Of a stretch of DNA of 64,000 nucleotides, positions 1 to 8,240 are shown one piece after another. The stretch's first letter is position 1. Each line of letters opens with the position of its first letter. Position numbers and translations under genes: made by a program. A model generated the notes under the pieces. That model was not told the origin of the DNA. It worked only from the letters and a program-made list of their open reading frames with translations, and did not search any database. Source of the DNA: Entomohabitans teleogrylli (GTDB lineage Bacteria; Pseudomonadota; Gammaproteobacteria; Enterobacterales; Enterobacteriaceae); assembly GCF_001484765.1 (NCBI RefSeq), contig NZ_LLXO01000030.1:1-64000 (forward strand). Reading direction: 5' to 3'.

Positions 1-60
1 CTGCGCCGGTTGTCGAACCCCGGTCGGGGCTTCTCATCCCCCCCGTATTGTGCCGCAGGC
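1..60 (-). repeat. RtT-like inverted repeat downstream of tRNA-Ser
   Basis: On the minus strand this lies just beyond the tRNA-Ser terminator and contains a short GC-rich palindrome (CCCCGACCGGGG at about 18-29) followed by GTTCGAC, which resembles a tRNA T-arm. Partial tRNA-like repeats of this kind are known downstream of enterobacterial tRNA genes (the RtT family). The family assignment is from memory and the element is cut by the window start, so it is tentative. Confidence 0.3.
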
Positions 61-62
61 AA

Positions 63-90
63 TAAAAAAGCCTGAGTGTAAGCTCAGGCT
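63..90 (-). terminator. Rho-independent terminator of tRNA-Ser
   Basis: An 8-bp perfect stem (69-76 with 83-90, AGCCTGAG/CTCAGGCT) and a 6-nt loop are followed on the minus strand by a run of T residues. It sits 14 nt beyond the tRNA 3' end and fits a monocistronic tRNA transcript. Confidence 0.85.
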
Positions 91-103
91 CTCTTATGAG
101 ATA

Positions 104-191
104 TGGCGGTGAGGGGGGGATTCGAACCCCCGATACGTTGCCGTATACACACTTTCCAGGCGTGCTCCTTCAGCCACTCGGACACCTCACC
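104..191 (-). tRNA. serX: tRNA-Ser (anticodon GGA)
   Basis: The minus strand starts GGTGAGGTGTCCGAGTGG and ends CCCCTCACCGCCA, an acceptor stem with encoded CCA. It has the long variable arm of class II tRNAs, a T-loop GGTTCGAATCC, and the anticodon loop CTGGAAA, so the anticodon is GGA (reads UCC/UCU). The length of 88 nt is usual for tRNA-Ser. Its position beside ghrA matches serX of E. coli. Confidence 0.95.
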
Positions 192-403
192 ATATTGTCT
201 GCTCCGCGCTGGCACGCCGGAACGGCCGCTAATGTAGGGAAAACCATTCCCTTCGTCAATGCTCTTTTTCATGCCCGGCGCGCAATTAGATAAACTTCCA
301 GCAACTTGATGCTTTAAACAGCGAAAGGTGATGTTTTTTATAACAATTCAGTTTTGAAACGCCAGACGTTTCGTGTAATCCTGGGGCATGAAAGGAGGAA
401 GTC

Positions 404-1345
404 ATGGATATCATTTTTCATCATCCCACATTTGATGCTTCATTCTGGCTGGAAAGATTACAACAACAACTGCCTCAGGCCCGTCTGCGGGTGTGGCAGG
501 AAGGAGATAACCAACCCGCAGATTATGCGCTGGTCTGGCGGCCTCCGGTCGCTATGCTGAATGGCCGCCGCGGACTGAAAGCCGTTTTTGCGCTTGGCGC
601 CGGTGTGGATTCTATCCTCAGCCAGCTCCGCGAACACCCGGGCATGCTGGCGCAGGGAGTACTGCTGTACCGTCTCGAAGATACCGGTATGGGACTGCAA
701 ATGCAGGAATATGCCGTCAGCCAGGTATTACACTGGTTCCGGCGTTTTGATGATTATCAGAGGCTGAAATCACAGTGCCGCTGGGAACCGCTGGAAGAGT
801 ATCAGCGCGAAGACTTTACGATTGGCGTTCTCGGTGCTGGCGTGCTGGGCGGTAAAGTGGCGGAAAGCATGGTGTCGTGGGGATTTCCGGTACGCTGCTG
901 GAGCCGCAGCCGCAAGCACTATCCGCAGGTTGCCAGCTATGCAGGCGCAGAAGAGCTGCCTGCGTTCCTGGCGGGAACCCGGGTGCTGATTAACCTGTTG
1001 CCCGATACCCAGGAAACGCGCGGCATTATTAATCGTGATCTGTTGCAACAACTGGTGCGTGGCGCTTATGTACTCAATCTGGCGCGCGGTACTCACGTGG
1101 TGGAGGACGACCTGCTGGCGGCGCTGGATGATGGACAATTAAATGGCGCGATGTTGGATGTCTTTTCCCGGGAGCCGCTGGCGCCGGAAAGCCCGCTGTG
1201 GCGGCACCCCCGGGTGGCGATGACACCGCATATCGCCGCGGTGACGCGCCCGCAAGAAGCTATCGCCTGGATCAGAGCCGCCATCCGGGCAATTGAAAAC
1301 GGCGATCGCCCGGGCGGGGAAGTGAATCTGAAAAGAGGGTATTAG
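404..1345 (+). CDS. ghrA: Glyoxylate/hydroxypyruvate reductase A
   Basis: NADPH-dependent cytoplasmic reductase converting glyoxylate to glycolate and hydroxypyruvate to glycerate. The product is 313 aa (E. coli 312). It has the D-2-hydroxyacid dehydrogenase layout: an N-terminal catalytic half, a nucleotide-binding motif [12 protein letters not shown] at 141-152, and the catalytic triad Arg228 (in LNLARG), Glu257 (in SREPL) and His276 (in TPHIA). The one-residue offset from E. coli comes from an extra residue in GRRGLK. The ATG is preceded by AAAGGAGGAA at 391-400. It is transcribed alone; the hairpin after the stop lacks a U-tract. Confidence 0.96.
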   Translation: MDIIFHHPTFDASFWLERLQQQLPQARLRVWQEGDNQPADYALVWRPPVAMLNGRRGLKAVFALGAGVDSILSQLREHPGMLAQGVLLYRLEDTGMGLQMQEYAVSQVLHWFRRFDDYQRLKSQCRWEPLEEYQREDFTIGVLGAGVLGGKVAESMVSWGFPVRCWSRSRKHYPQVASYAGAEELPAFLAGTRVLINLLPDTQETRGIINRDLLQQLVRGAYVLNLARGTHVVEDDLLAALDDGQLNGAMLDVFSREPLAPESPLWRHPRVAMTPHIAAVTRPQEAIAWIRAAIRAIENGDRPGGEVNLKRGY

Positions 1346-1350
1346 CAGAG

Positions 1351-1372
1351 ATCCCGGCGCCCTTGCCGGGAT
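1351..1372 (+). repeat. Intergenic hairpin between ghrA and ycdX
   Basis: A perfect 8-bp inverted repeat (ATCCCGGC at 1351-1358, GCCGGGAT at 1365-1372) lies just after the ghrA stop. No T-run follows on either strand, so it is more likely an mRNA 3'-end stabiliser or a weak terminator than a classical intrinsic terminator. Confidence 0.5.
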
Positions 1373-1432
1373 TGCGCTAAAAAAGGGCATGAAATACTGG
1401 TATCCTTGCGGGAGATAATTAAGGAGAGAGAC

Positions 1433-2200
1433 ATGTATCCCGTAGATTTGCACATGCATACCGTCGCCAGTAGCCATGCATACAGCACCCTTCACGACTA
1501 TATTGCCATTGCGAAACAAAAAGGCGTCAAATTGTTTGCCATTACCGACCACGGGCCGGATATGGCGGATGCGCCGCACTACTGGCATTTTGTGAACATG
1601 CGTATCTGGCCGCGGGTAGTGGACGGCATCGGCATTCTGCGCGGTATTGAGGCCAACATCAAAAATACCCTCGGGGAAATTGACTGCAGCGGGCCGATGC
1701 TGGACTCCCTGGATCTGATCATTGCCGGGTTTCATGAGCCGGTTTTTGCGCCGCAGGATCGGGACACCAATACGCAAGCGCTGGTGGCGGCTATCGCCAG
1801 CGGTAATGTGCATATTATCAGCCATCCCGGTAACCCTAAATATCCGGTTGATATTCCGGCAGTTGCCGCAGCGGCTGCGCGCCACAATGTCGCGCTGGAG
1901 ATCAATAACTCTTCCTTTACCCACTCCCGCAAAGGCAGTGAGCATAACTGCCGGGCGATTGCCGCTGCGGTGCGCGATGCCGGCGGCTGGCTCGCCCTGG
2001 GTTCGGACTCCCATACGGCGTTTACCATTGGCGATTTTGATGAATGCCAGAAAATACTGGATGCCGTGTCGTTTCCCCGGGAGCGGATCCTGAATGTCTC
2101 GCCGCAGCGGCTACTCAATTTCCTGGGGCAGCGCGGGATGGCGCCGATTGCTGAATTTGCCGCATTATCATTTTCTACTGAACCGGATACCTTCCTATGA
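1433..2200 (+). CDS. ycdX: PHP-domain zinc phosphatase YcdX
   Basis: Member of the PHP family with a trinuclear zinc site; the E. coli protein is a phosphatase linked to swarming. All nine expected metal ligands are present: His7, His9, His15, His40, Glu73, His101, His131, Asp192, His194. The start is the ATG at 1433 with AAGGAGAG at 1421-1428, giving 255 aa. That is about ten residues longer than E. coli at the C-terminus (tail [10 protein letters not shown]). The stop overlaps the ycdY start (ATGA at 2197-2200), so the two are translationally coupled. The natural substrate is unknown. Confidence 0.93.
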   Translation: MYPVDLHMHTVASSHAYSTLHDYIAIAKQKGVKLFAITDHGPDMADAPHYWHFVNMRIWPRVVDGIGILRGIEANIKNTLGEIDCSGPMLDSLDLIIAGFHEPVFAPQDRDTNTQALVAAIASGNVHIISHPGNPKYPVDIPAVAAAAARHNVALEINNSSFTHSRKGSEHNCRAIAAAVRDAGGWLALGSDSHTAFTIGDFDECQKILDAVSFPRERILNVSPQRLLNFLGQRGMAPIAEFAALSFSTEPDTFL

Positions 2201-2757
2201 ATGAGTTTTCAATGATTTGTCGCGTGCTGGGATCGCTGTACTACCGTCAGCCTCAGGATCCGCTGCTGGAACCGCTCTTAACGCTGATTCGCGATGGCAA
2301 GCTGGCGGCCAACTGGCCGCTGGCGCAGGAAGAATTGTTAGGACGCCTGCAGCAGCAATACGACCTGTCGGCAATGACCGCGAACTACAATGCGCTCTTT
2401 GTCGGCGACGATTGCAGTGTTCCGCCGTATCGTTCGGCATGGCTGGATGGGGCGAATGAAGCCGAAGTACGCCAGTTTCTGAGTGTGCGCGGTATGCCGC
2501 TAAGTACATCGCCAGCAGACCATTTCGGAACACTGCTACTGGCGGCATCATGGCTGGAAGATAATGCCGGGGAAGGGGAGAGTGAAGCCCTGGAAACCCT
2601 GTTCGCCGCTTACATCCTGCCCTGGAGCGGGACTTTTCTCGGCAAGCTGGAAGCGCACGCTGCAACCCCGTTCTGGCGCACGCTGGCGCAATTGACGCGT
2701 GAGGCCCTGGACGCCATGTGGGAAGAACTTCAGGAAGTGGATGAAGATGCCTCTTAG
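2197..2757 (+). CDS. ycdY: TorD/DmsD-family chaperone YcdY
   Basis: All-helical 186-aa protein of the redox-enzyme maturation (TorD-like) chaperone family, with the conserved central PPYRSAW segment around residues 75-81. In E. coli YcdY binds YcdX and stimulates its zinc-dependent phosphatase activity, which fits the four-base overlap with ycdX here. It is not next to a molybdoenzyme gene, so a role in Tat-substrate maturation is not suggested by context. Confidence 0.92.
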   Translation: MNEFSMICRVLGSLYYRQPQDPLLEPLLTLIRDGKLAANWPLAQEELLGRLQQQYDLSAMTANYNALFVGDDCSVPPYRSAWLDGANEAEVRQFLSVRGMPLSTSPADHFGTLLLAASWLEDNAGEGESEALETLFAAYILPWSGTFLGKLEAHAATPFWRTLAQLTREALDAMWEELQEVDEDAS

Positions 2758-2758
2758 T

Positions 2759-2774
2759 TGTGATTTTTATCACA
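2759..2774 (+). promoter_or_regulatory. CRP-binding site upstream of ycdZ
   Basis: TGTGATTTTTATCACA is a perfect TGTGA-N6-TCACA palindrome centred at 2766.5. If ycdZ transcription starts near 2859, the centre is about 92 bp upstream, the usual spacing for class I CRP activation. It starts two bases after the ycdY stop. Confidence 0.75.
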
Positions 2775-2846
2775 ATATAAATGCAACGTTATTTTCTGAA
2801 ATCTTTAAAAAATGAGTTAGATCTCATTTAGCAGCGTTGGGCCTGT

Positions 2847-2852
2847 TATGAT
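2847..2852 (+). promoter_or_regulatory. -10 element of ycdZ promoter
   Basis: TATGAT is a five-of-six match to the sigma-70 -10 box. The -35 region is poor, as expected for a CRP-dependent promoter. The predicted transcription start is within one to three bases of the ycdZ ATG at 2861. Confidence 0.55.
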
Positions 2853-2860
2853 ACGCCGCT

Positions 2861-3337
2861 ATGAACACACAACTATTTCTCGCATTAACGACTGGTATTC
2901 TTTCAGGCCTGTGGGCCTGGGTTGCCGTGTCGCTGGGTTTACCAGGATGGGTCGGGTTTCTCGGTTGCACCGCCTGGTTTGCCTGCCCGGTTCCGGGTTT
3001 TAAAGGGCTCCTGACCACCCTGGGTTCGCTATGCAGCGGTGTTTTCTGGGCTGAAGTGATTATTCATGGCAGTACGCTCGCGCCTTACACAGAAGTGGCC
3101 GGTTATTTGATGACTGGCGTAGTGGCTTTTATTATGTGTTCTCAGGCTCGCCACACACTGCTCGCTTTTGTTCCGGGGACGTTTATCGGCGCCTGTGCGA
3201 CATTTGGCGCGCAAGGGGACTGGCGGCATGTATTGCCCGCGCTGATTCTGGGACTGGCGTTTGGCTATGCTATGAAATGGAGTGGCCAGTGGCTGGCCCA
3301 TCGTCGCCAGCCTGTGTCGTATCAGACGCCTGAGTAA
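2861..3337 (+). CDS. ycdZ: DUF1097 inner-membrane protein YcdZ
   Basis: Small, highly hydrophobic protein of 158 aa (E. coli 163) with about five predicted membrane spans and the conserved stretch FVPGTFIGACATF near residues 101-113. The function is unknown. The start is fixed by alignment with E. coli (MN..L...TTGILSG). There is no Shine-Dalgarno sequence in front of it and the -10 box ends only eight bases upstream, so the mRNA may be leaderless. The CRP site about 90 bp upstream implies carbon-source control. Confidence 0.9.
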   Translation: MNTQLFLALTTGILSGLWAWVAVSLGLPGWVGFLGCTAWFACPVPGFKGLLTTLGSLCSGVFWAEVIIHGSTLAPYTEVAGYLMTGVVAFIMCSQARHTLLAFVPGTFIGACATFGAQGDWRHVLPALILGLAFGYAMKWSGQWLAHRRQPVSYQTPE

Positions 3338-3374
3338 TTCACTATTGCTGGGATTTCTGGAATATATATCACTT

Positions 3375-3419
3375 AATCATTCACCACGAGAATATATAAT
3401 ATTCTCATGGTGAATGATT
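3375..3419. repeat. Near-perfect 45-nt palindrome after ycdZ
   Basis: The outer arms AATCATTCACCA (3375-3386) and TGGTGAATGATT (3408-3419), and the inner arms GAGAATAT (3388-3395) and ATATTCTC (3399-3406), form a 20-bp stem with one mismatch and a 3-nt loop. A TTTT follows on the plus strand, so it could terminate ycdZ. The stem is unusually long and AT-rich for an intrinsic terminator, and a miniature mobile-element remnant is an alternative. The rest of 3338-3654 is AT-rich with no gene. Confidence 0.6.
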
Positions 3420-3654
3420 TTGTCTCACCCAAAAGTAATGTGATTATATTAAGAATGTACTTCGCTATGCTTTTTATATAAAGCCAGGGTTTTTTCTGCA
3501 CTCTGTATTTTTTATTCTGACTTAGAGGGAATCTTTAATATTTTGTATTTTTTAGATTAAACTGACTGGCGGTGGTAACGGCTTGTGCCATGCTTAAAGT
3601 GCAAACCGGAAGCAAAACCCCCTTCATGGATGGTCATCATATGGAGTAAGGGTT

Positions 3655-3960
3655 ATGAAAATAAAATCAGGCAATCTCTGTATTTTTATCATATTGATAT
3701 TCAACATAATGTCTGCTCAAGCCGCATCCGGCGGAGTTATCCATTTTTACGGACGGGTTGTTGAATCGGGTTGTGATATAACCCAAAATGGGCAGCATTT
3801 AAATATGACCTGCGACGATAAAGGAAAGCCAGTCGTTTATCAGGCATCGGTGACTAATTTATCACCGCTGACCTCCAGGGATTACCGCATAGAGCGGATA
3901 AGTCGCCAAAATATCCAGGGGAGACCTAATCTGGCAATTATTAATGTAGAATATAAATAA
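3655..3960 (+). CDS. Small secreted fimbrial-like / YehE-like protein
   Basis: Hypothetical 101-aa protein with a clear signal peptide (hydrophobic core residues 9-20, cleavage after AQA at about 24). The mature part starts ASGGVIHFYGRVVESGC, like the first strand of type 1 pilins, and has two cysteines (about residues 40 and 53) likely to form a disulfide. It is too short for a full pilin and resembles the DUF2574/YehE type of small exported protein. By position it sits where E. coli has ymdA beyond the curli genes, but I cannot confirm orthology. The surrounding DNA is markedly AT-rich, suggesting acquisition. ATG follows GGAGTAAGGGTT. Confidence 0.6.
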   Translation: MKIKSGNLCIFIILIFNIMSAQAASGGVIHFYGRVVESGCDITQNGQHLNMTCDDKGKPVVYQASVTNLSPLTSRDYRIERISRQNIQGRPNLAIINVEYK

Positions 3961-3975
3961 GCCATTGCTGAATAT

Positions 3976-4012
3976 AAAGCGGCACCCAACTGTGCCGCTT
4001 TATTTGTTATTT
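3976..4012. terminator. Bidirectional terminator between the fimbrial-like gene and adiA
   Basis: A perfect 10-bp stem AAAGCGGCAC (3976-3985) / GTGCCGCTTT (3992-4001) is followed on the plus strand by ATTTGTTATTTT. Mirrored A residues make it usable on the minus strand as well. It separates two convergent genes. Confidence 0.8.
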
Positions 4013-6310
4013 TGATAATACCCAAATATGATATTTGCCATCGATTAATTCGGCACCTTCCAGGACTTTTTCAAATCCCGGAAAGTGTTCACCCCATTCG
4101 GCAATACTGCGAATGTACTGCAACCAGGGTTGCTCATCGCTGCCAAAGTTTTCACCGGGCATAATAATCGGAATTCCCGGCGGGTAGGGAATTACGCCAA
4201 CGGCGGCGATACGACCAGAAAGCTGGTCCGGTGGTAGATGTTCGCTGCGACCGGCCATGTGGTGCTGAAATGCGGCCCGAGGCCGCATTGCCGGTGTTGG
4301 TAATTGCCCGAATGCAGCAGCCTGAAGTCTGTCCATCTGACTGGTTTTCATATAATTGAACATATCTTCGCACAGATCTTTCAGGCCCATACCTGCATAG
4401 TGTGTTCCATAACTTTTAATCAACGTTGGCAGGCAATGTTTCAGAGGGGTGTTATTATCGTAATCCTGCTTGAATCCCAGCAGAACATTGATAAGCGTTC
4501 CCCATTTGCCTTTCGTAACGCCGACAGAAAACAGGCACAGTACCATAAAGTCGGTGGTACGCGACGGGACAATGCCTCTCTCCCCGAGATAGGCGGTGAC
4601 CAGTGCAGCCGGGATACCATGCTCCTGCAGCGTGTCGTTTTCACCCATTCCCGGGCACAGAATGCCGGTTTTGATAGGGTCCAGCAGACACCAGTCGGAT
4701 ACTAACTCATCGAAACCGTGCCAGCTTGCCCCGGGTTCCAGTAGCCAACAGCCAGGGTCGGTGGCCAGTTGTTCTCGACTGGCATCGGCAAACTGTACCA
4801 TTTTGCCTTCGGGCGTTTTTATCGTTGGCGCGTTCCAGGGCGCGAAGAACCACTCCCCCTGGCGGGCAAATTCGTCGTGGGCTTTTGCCAGAGCCAACCG
4901 AAAGTCGACGGCTTCATTAATTACATCCTGAGTTAGCGCTTCACCTTTGCCGTCCGCCATCATTGCTGTGCCGATTTCATTGGCGGAAATGATCGCATAC
5001 AGCGGTGAAGTGGTTGCCTGTAGCATATAAGATTCATTGAAACGTGAATGTTCTACAGGCTTGCGACCATTGCGCACGTGAATCCATGACGCCTGGGAAA
5101 GGGCGGCCAGAAGCTTATGGGTTGAATGGGTAGCGAAAACCGTTGGGCCCGATCGGTCAAAATCCTTGGCTGCGCCGCGCATGGCGTAGCGCCCGGTATA
5201 TAGCGGATTAAAACGGGCATAGGCATACCAGGCTTCATCAAAATGGATCTGATCGACGCTTTGCCCGAGCAGAGCCTGAGCTTCCTCGGCGTGGTAGCAC
5301 ATGCCATCATAGGTACAATTAGTGATCACGGCATAACCTGGCGTATCGCTGCTGAAGTTCGATCGCAGTGGATGGTTGGCAATCATTTGGCGAATGTTCT
5401 CCGGCATCAATTGCTGGCGCGGAATTGGACCAATAATACCGTAGCGATTGCGGGTAGGGATGAAGTATGCCGGAATAGCCCCGGTCATCACCAGCCCCTG
5501 CTCGATGGATTTATGGCAGTTGCGATCGCACAGGGCAATCTCATTTTCCCCGATCACTGCCTGCATAATGGTGCGGTTAGAGCCAGATGTTCCATTGAGT
5601 ACCGAATAGCTCATATCGGCGCCAAAGACCTGCGCAGCATAGGTTTCAGAGTCTTTAATAGGGCCGCTGTGATCGAGCAGGGAACCGAGTGAGGAGCGTT
5701 CAATACCGGTGTCGGTGCGAAACAGATTCTCGCCAAAAAAATCCAGAAACTCGCGACCAACGGCGGATTTGGTGAAGGCAACGCCGCCCTGGTGCCCTGG
5801 CGCTGCCCACGAATATTCCGGATTGTCCTCAGTATAATCGAACAGTGCGCGGGTGAAGGGGGGCAGTAGTTGATGATAATACTGGCGAATCAGGGTGCGG
5901 GCCCGGGCAGCGATAAATTCCGCGGTATCTTCATGCATCCAGACAAACTCGTTTACCATGCGCATTGTGTCGAGGCTGAGCGTGTCAAGACAGGGATGCT
6001 CCGCCATCAACAGCACGGGTAAATCCTTATTACGACGTCGGATCTCCTGTAACAGGGCGAATGCCTGGCTGTGTGAGGCGTCATCGTCACCGCCGGAAGT
6101 CCAGTCCAGGAAAACGCAGCATAGTGAGGCGTCTGATGTGACGGTGGCCATACCGTCTTCGAATGATGCGGCGCTAATAACGGCAAAGTTGTCATCCTGC
6201 AGGGCGGCAATCAGTTCAGAAATTGCGCGACCGTTGGTGGTGGCGACATCACTGATACTACTGTCGATAACCAGGATTTTTCGTTTTTGATGTCTGCTTA
6301 GATCAATCAT
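4007..6310 (-). CDS. adiA: Inducible arginine decarboxylase (AdiA type)
   Basis: PLP-dependent group III decarboxylase making agmatine and CO2 from arginine and consuming a cytoplasmic proton, the enzyme half of arginine-dependent acid resistance. The 767-aa product has an N-terminal wing domain (1-135), the PLP core with HSTHKLL (Lys399 is the Schiff-base lysine), the pyridine-ring aspartate in FDEAWYAYARF (around 367-377), and a C-terminal domain with the conserved VIPYPPGIP. It matches AdiA more closely than the lysine enzymes CadA/LdcC (WAAPGHQGG, ENLFRTD.GIERSSLGSL). The adjacent AdiC antiporter, 12 bp upstream, supports arginine as substrate. No adiY regulator gene is present. Confidence 0.88.
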   Translation of the reverse strand: MIDLSRHQKRKILVIDSSISDVATTNGRAISELIAALQDDNFAVISAASFEDGMATVTSDASLCCVFLDWTSGGDDDASHSQAFALLQEIRRRNKDLPVLLMAEHPCLDTLSLDTMRMVNEFVWMHEDTAEFIAARARTLIRQYYHQLLPPFTRALFDYTEDNPEYSWAAPGHQGGVAFTKSAVGREFLDFFGENLFRTDTGIERSSLGSLLDHSGPIKDSETYAAQVFGADMSYSVLNGTSGSNRTIMQAVIGENEIALCDRNCHKSIEQGLVMTGAIPAYFIPTRNRYGIIGPIPRQQLMPENIRQMIANHPLRSNFSSDTPGYAVITNCTYDGMCYHAEEAQALLGQSVDQIHFDEAWYAYARFNPLYTGRYAMRGAAKDFDRSGPTVFATHSTHKLLAALSQASWIHVRNGRKPVEHSRFNESYMLQATTSPLYAIISANEIGTAMMADGKGEALTQDVINEAVDFRLALAKAHDEFARQGEWFFAPWNAPTIKTPEGKMVQFADASREQLATDPGCWLLEPGASWHGFDELVSDWCLLDPIKTGILCPGMGENDTLQEHGIPAALVTAYLGERGIVPSRTTDFMVLCLFSVGVTKGKWGTLINVLLGFKQDYDNNTPLKHCLPTLIKSYGTHYAGMGLKDLCEDMFNYMKTSQMDRLQAAAFGQLPTPAMRPRAAFQHHMAGRSEHLPPDQLSGRIAAVGVIPYPPGIPIIMPGENFGSDEQPWLQYIRSIAEWGEHFPGFEKVLEGAELIDGKYHIWVLSK

Positions 6311-6322
6311 GAGATGCTCCTG

Positions 6323-7654
6323 TTATTCTTTTTTATCGAATGTTTCAAGTGGATATGGGTTCTGGTGGCGACGGTTGTAATTGATGGTGTACATCGCGGT
6401 GATCACCATGATGGCGATAAATGACCACATCACCTCCTGAGCGCCAGAACCGATAACTGCCCAGATACAATAGATAAACGCAATGACCGTCAGGCCAAGG
6501 TATACGCGGCGCTGGCTTCCCAGATGCCCATGGCCGACCAGCATCAGAGCCGCACAGGTGTAGATGTAAGGAACCAGGGTGAAGATGACTGACACGGAAG
6601 AGACGACGGCAAACTGCTGGGTCGCGTCAGGAGAGATACTGCACAACTGGAACAGGGTCATCAATACGCCGACGATCAGTAACCCGGCCACTGGCGTCTG
6701 GTCCTTGTTCACTTTAGAGAAAATAGCCGGAAACAGGCCATCATCGGCAGCGGCTTTCGCCGTTTGTCCGGCCAGTAGTGTCCAGCCCCCGAGGCTGCCG
6801 AGACACCCTGCCGCCGCACACAGAGAGACTATCGCCCCGGCTGTATCGCCTAACGCCAGTCGCGCGGCATCGCCGAAAGGCGAGGCTGACACTTTCAAAG
6901 CGGCATTGGGGATCATACCCATGATAGCGGTGGTGGATAACACGTAGCAGACAGCGGCGATCAGAACTCCGCCAATAGTGGCAATAGGCACATTCTTTTT
7001 CGGATCTTTCACTACCGCGGCGGCAACTGAAGCGCTTTCCACACCGATAAATGACCACAGCGTAACGCTGAGAGTGCTCTGAATTGCACCAAAGGTTCCT
7101 TTACCACTGACGTTCCAGGCGGCCATATAGGTATCACTGTGGAACCAAAACCAGCCAAAAATGGCAACCGCAACAATGGGGATGAGTGCCAGAATTGTGG
7201 CTACCGCCTGTACCCGGGTGATCATCTTTGGGCCGGTGATGTTAAGTCCAACAAACAGCCACAGAATAGCAATGCTGGTCACTGTCAGCGGCCAGGGTTG
7301 ATTCAGTACCGGGAAAAAATAGCTCAGGTAGCCAACACCAATGACCACCATTGCCACGTTGCCAATCCAGCAAGCCAGCCAGTACAGGACGTTGGTCTGG
7401 TAGCCGAGAAAGGGACCGAATGCCCGGCGTGCATAGGCATACGAGCCACCAGGGCTGTCGTCGAGCGATGCCATCTTTGCATAGACCATAGACAGCGACA
7501 GAGCGCCGATAATGGTGACTAACCAGCCAAAAATCGCAATACCACCAGTTGCGGCCAGGTTCGCTGGTAACAGGAAAACGCCGGAACCCATAATATTTCC
7601 TGCGACCATTAACATGACCGGAATAAGACCAACTTTTTGCGCTTCACTCGCCAT
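6323..7654 (-). CDS. adiC: Arginine:agmatine antiporter
   Basis: APC-superfamily inner-membrane exchanger of 443 aa with 12 membrane spans that imports arginine and exports agmatine. Hallmark residues are present: the unwound helix 1 motif GNIMGSGVF (residues 19-27, Asn20/Ser24 equivalent to Asn22/Ser26 of E. coli AdiC), WIGN in TM3, LWSFIGVES in TM6 (the gating Trp202 equivalent) and GGWTLLAGQ in TM8 (Trp293 equivalent). It is much closer to AdiC than to CadB. It is the upstream gene of a two-gene operon with adiA, unlike E. coli, where adiA and adiC are separated by adiY. Confidence 0.95.
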   Translation of the reverse strand: MASEAQKVGLIPVMLMVAGNIMGSGVFLLPANLAATGGIAIFGWLVTIIGALSLSMVYAKMASLDDSPGGSYAYARRAFGPFLGYQTNVLYWLACWIGNVAMVVIGVGYLSYFFPVLNQPWPLTVTSIAILWLFVGLNITGPKMITRVQAVATILALIPIVAVAIFGWFWFHSDTYMAAWNVSGKGTFGAIQSTLSVTLWSFIGVESASVAAAVVKDPKKNVPIATIGGVLIAAVCYVLSTTAIMGMIPNAALKVSASPFGDAARLALGDTAGAIVSLCAAAGCLGSLGGWTLLAGQTAKAAADDGLFPAIFSKVNKDQTPVAGLLIVGVLMTLFQLCSISPDATQQFAVVSSVSVIFTLVPYIYTCAALMLVGHGHLGSQRRVYLGLTVIAFIYCIWAVIGSGAQEVMWSFIAIMVITAMYTINYNRRHQNPYPLETFDKKE

Positions 7655-8240
7655 AAGTGTGCTCCTGTCAACATAGGGACTACGGACCAGATCAGCCCGA
7701 TCACTTCCGGGTAATTATTCATGGGAAAAAGAGTGTGCCCGTCGTTGCTGCGGGTAAACCTGCACTCTGGAATTGAAAAATGAGTATGGCGTAAACCAGA
7801 GAATTAGCAGGCAGATGGCATGAAAAAAAAGCAATCCATTAATAAATTCAAACAAATCAATATGATGCTGGCTCTTGATTCGATGGATTTGTTTGTCATA
7901 CAAAATTGATATAACTATATCATAGCGATATAAATAGATTTTATGAGGCGATTTTCGGCGTAAAAATAACGTGCCAGATGTTATGGATATAAAGTTCAGC
8001 ATATTTAGCTATGATTAAAGATCACTGCCAGAAGTATATATACAGACTTGAATGATCGTTCTGAAAGGCGATATAACGCGCCAGGCTTAATGCCGTGAAC
8101 TCATGGCGGTGGGTGGAGGTGGTGGAGGTGGCGCGATTTATGCTGCCGCTGGTCCCGGGTTGCTGGATGCCTGTAAACAAGTGCGGCAGTCAGACTGCCG
8201 CGCCAGCGCCGGCAATAAAGGGTGTCGCTGGCGCGGGTTA
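7655..8240. other. Gene-free AT-rich gap between adiC and opgC
   Basis: No supported gene lies in these 586 bases. The part nearest adiC (7655-8080) is very AT-rich and should carry the adiCA promoter, though I cannot pick a single convincing -35/-10 pair. At 8104-8132 there is a purine-rich GGTGGAGGT simple repeat, followed by the hairpin at 8198-8236. Confidence 0.5.
8198..8236 (-). repeat. Hairpin downstream of opgC
   Basis: A perfect 11-bp inverted repeat, CCGCGCCAGCG (8198-8208) / CGCTGGCGCGG (8226-8236), with a 17-nt loop, lies directly after the opgC stop. There is no U-tract, so it may protect the 3' end or act as a weak terminator. Confidence 0.5.

Noticed and set aside
1139-2014. 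Minus-strand open frame of 291 codons opposite ghrA and ycdX
   Set aside because: It lies antisense across two well-supported genes, has no ribosome site and no recognisable domain.
4007-6310. Lysine decarboxylase (CadA/LdcC) as identity of the decarboxylase
   Set aside because: The core motifs and the adjacent AdiC-type antiporter match the arginine system better.
7715-8002. 95-codon minus-strand frame upstream of adiC
   Set aside because: AT-rich sequence without ribosome site, signal or homology; more likely the adiCA control region.
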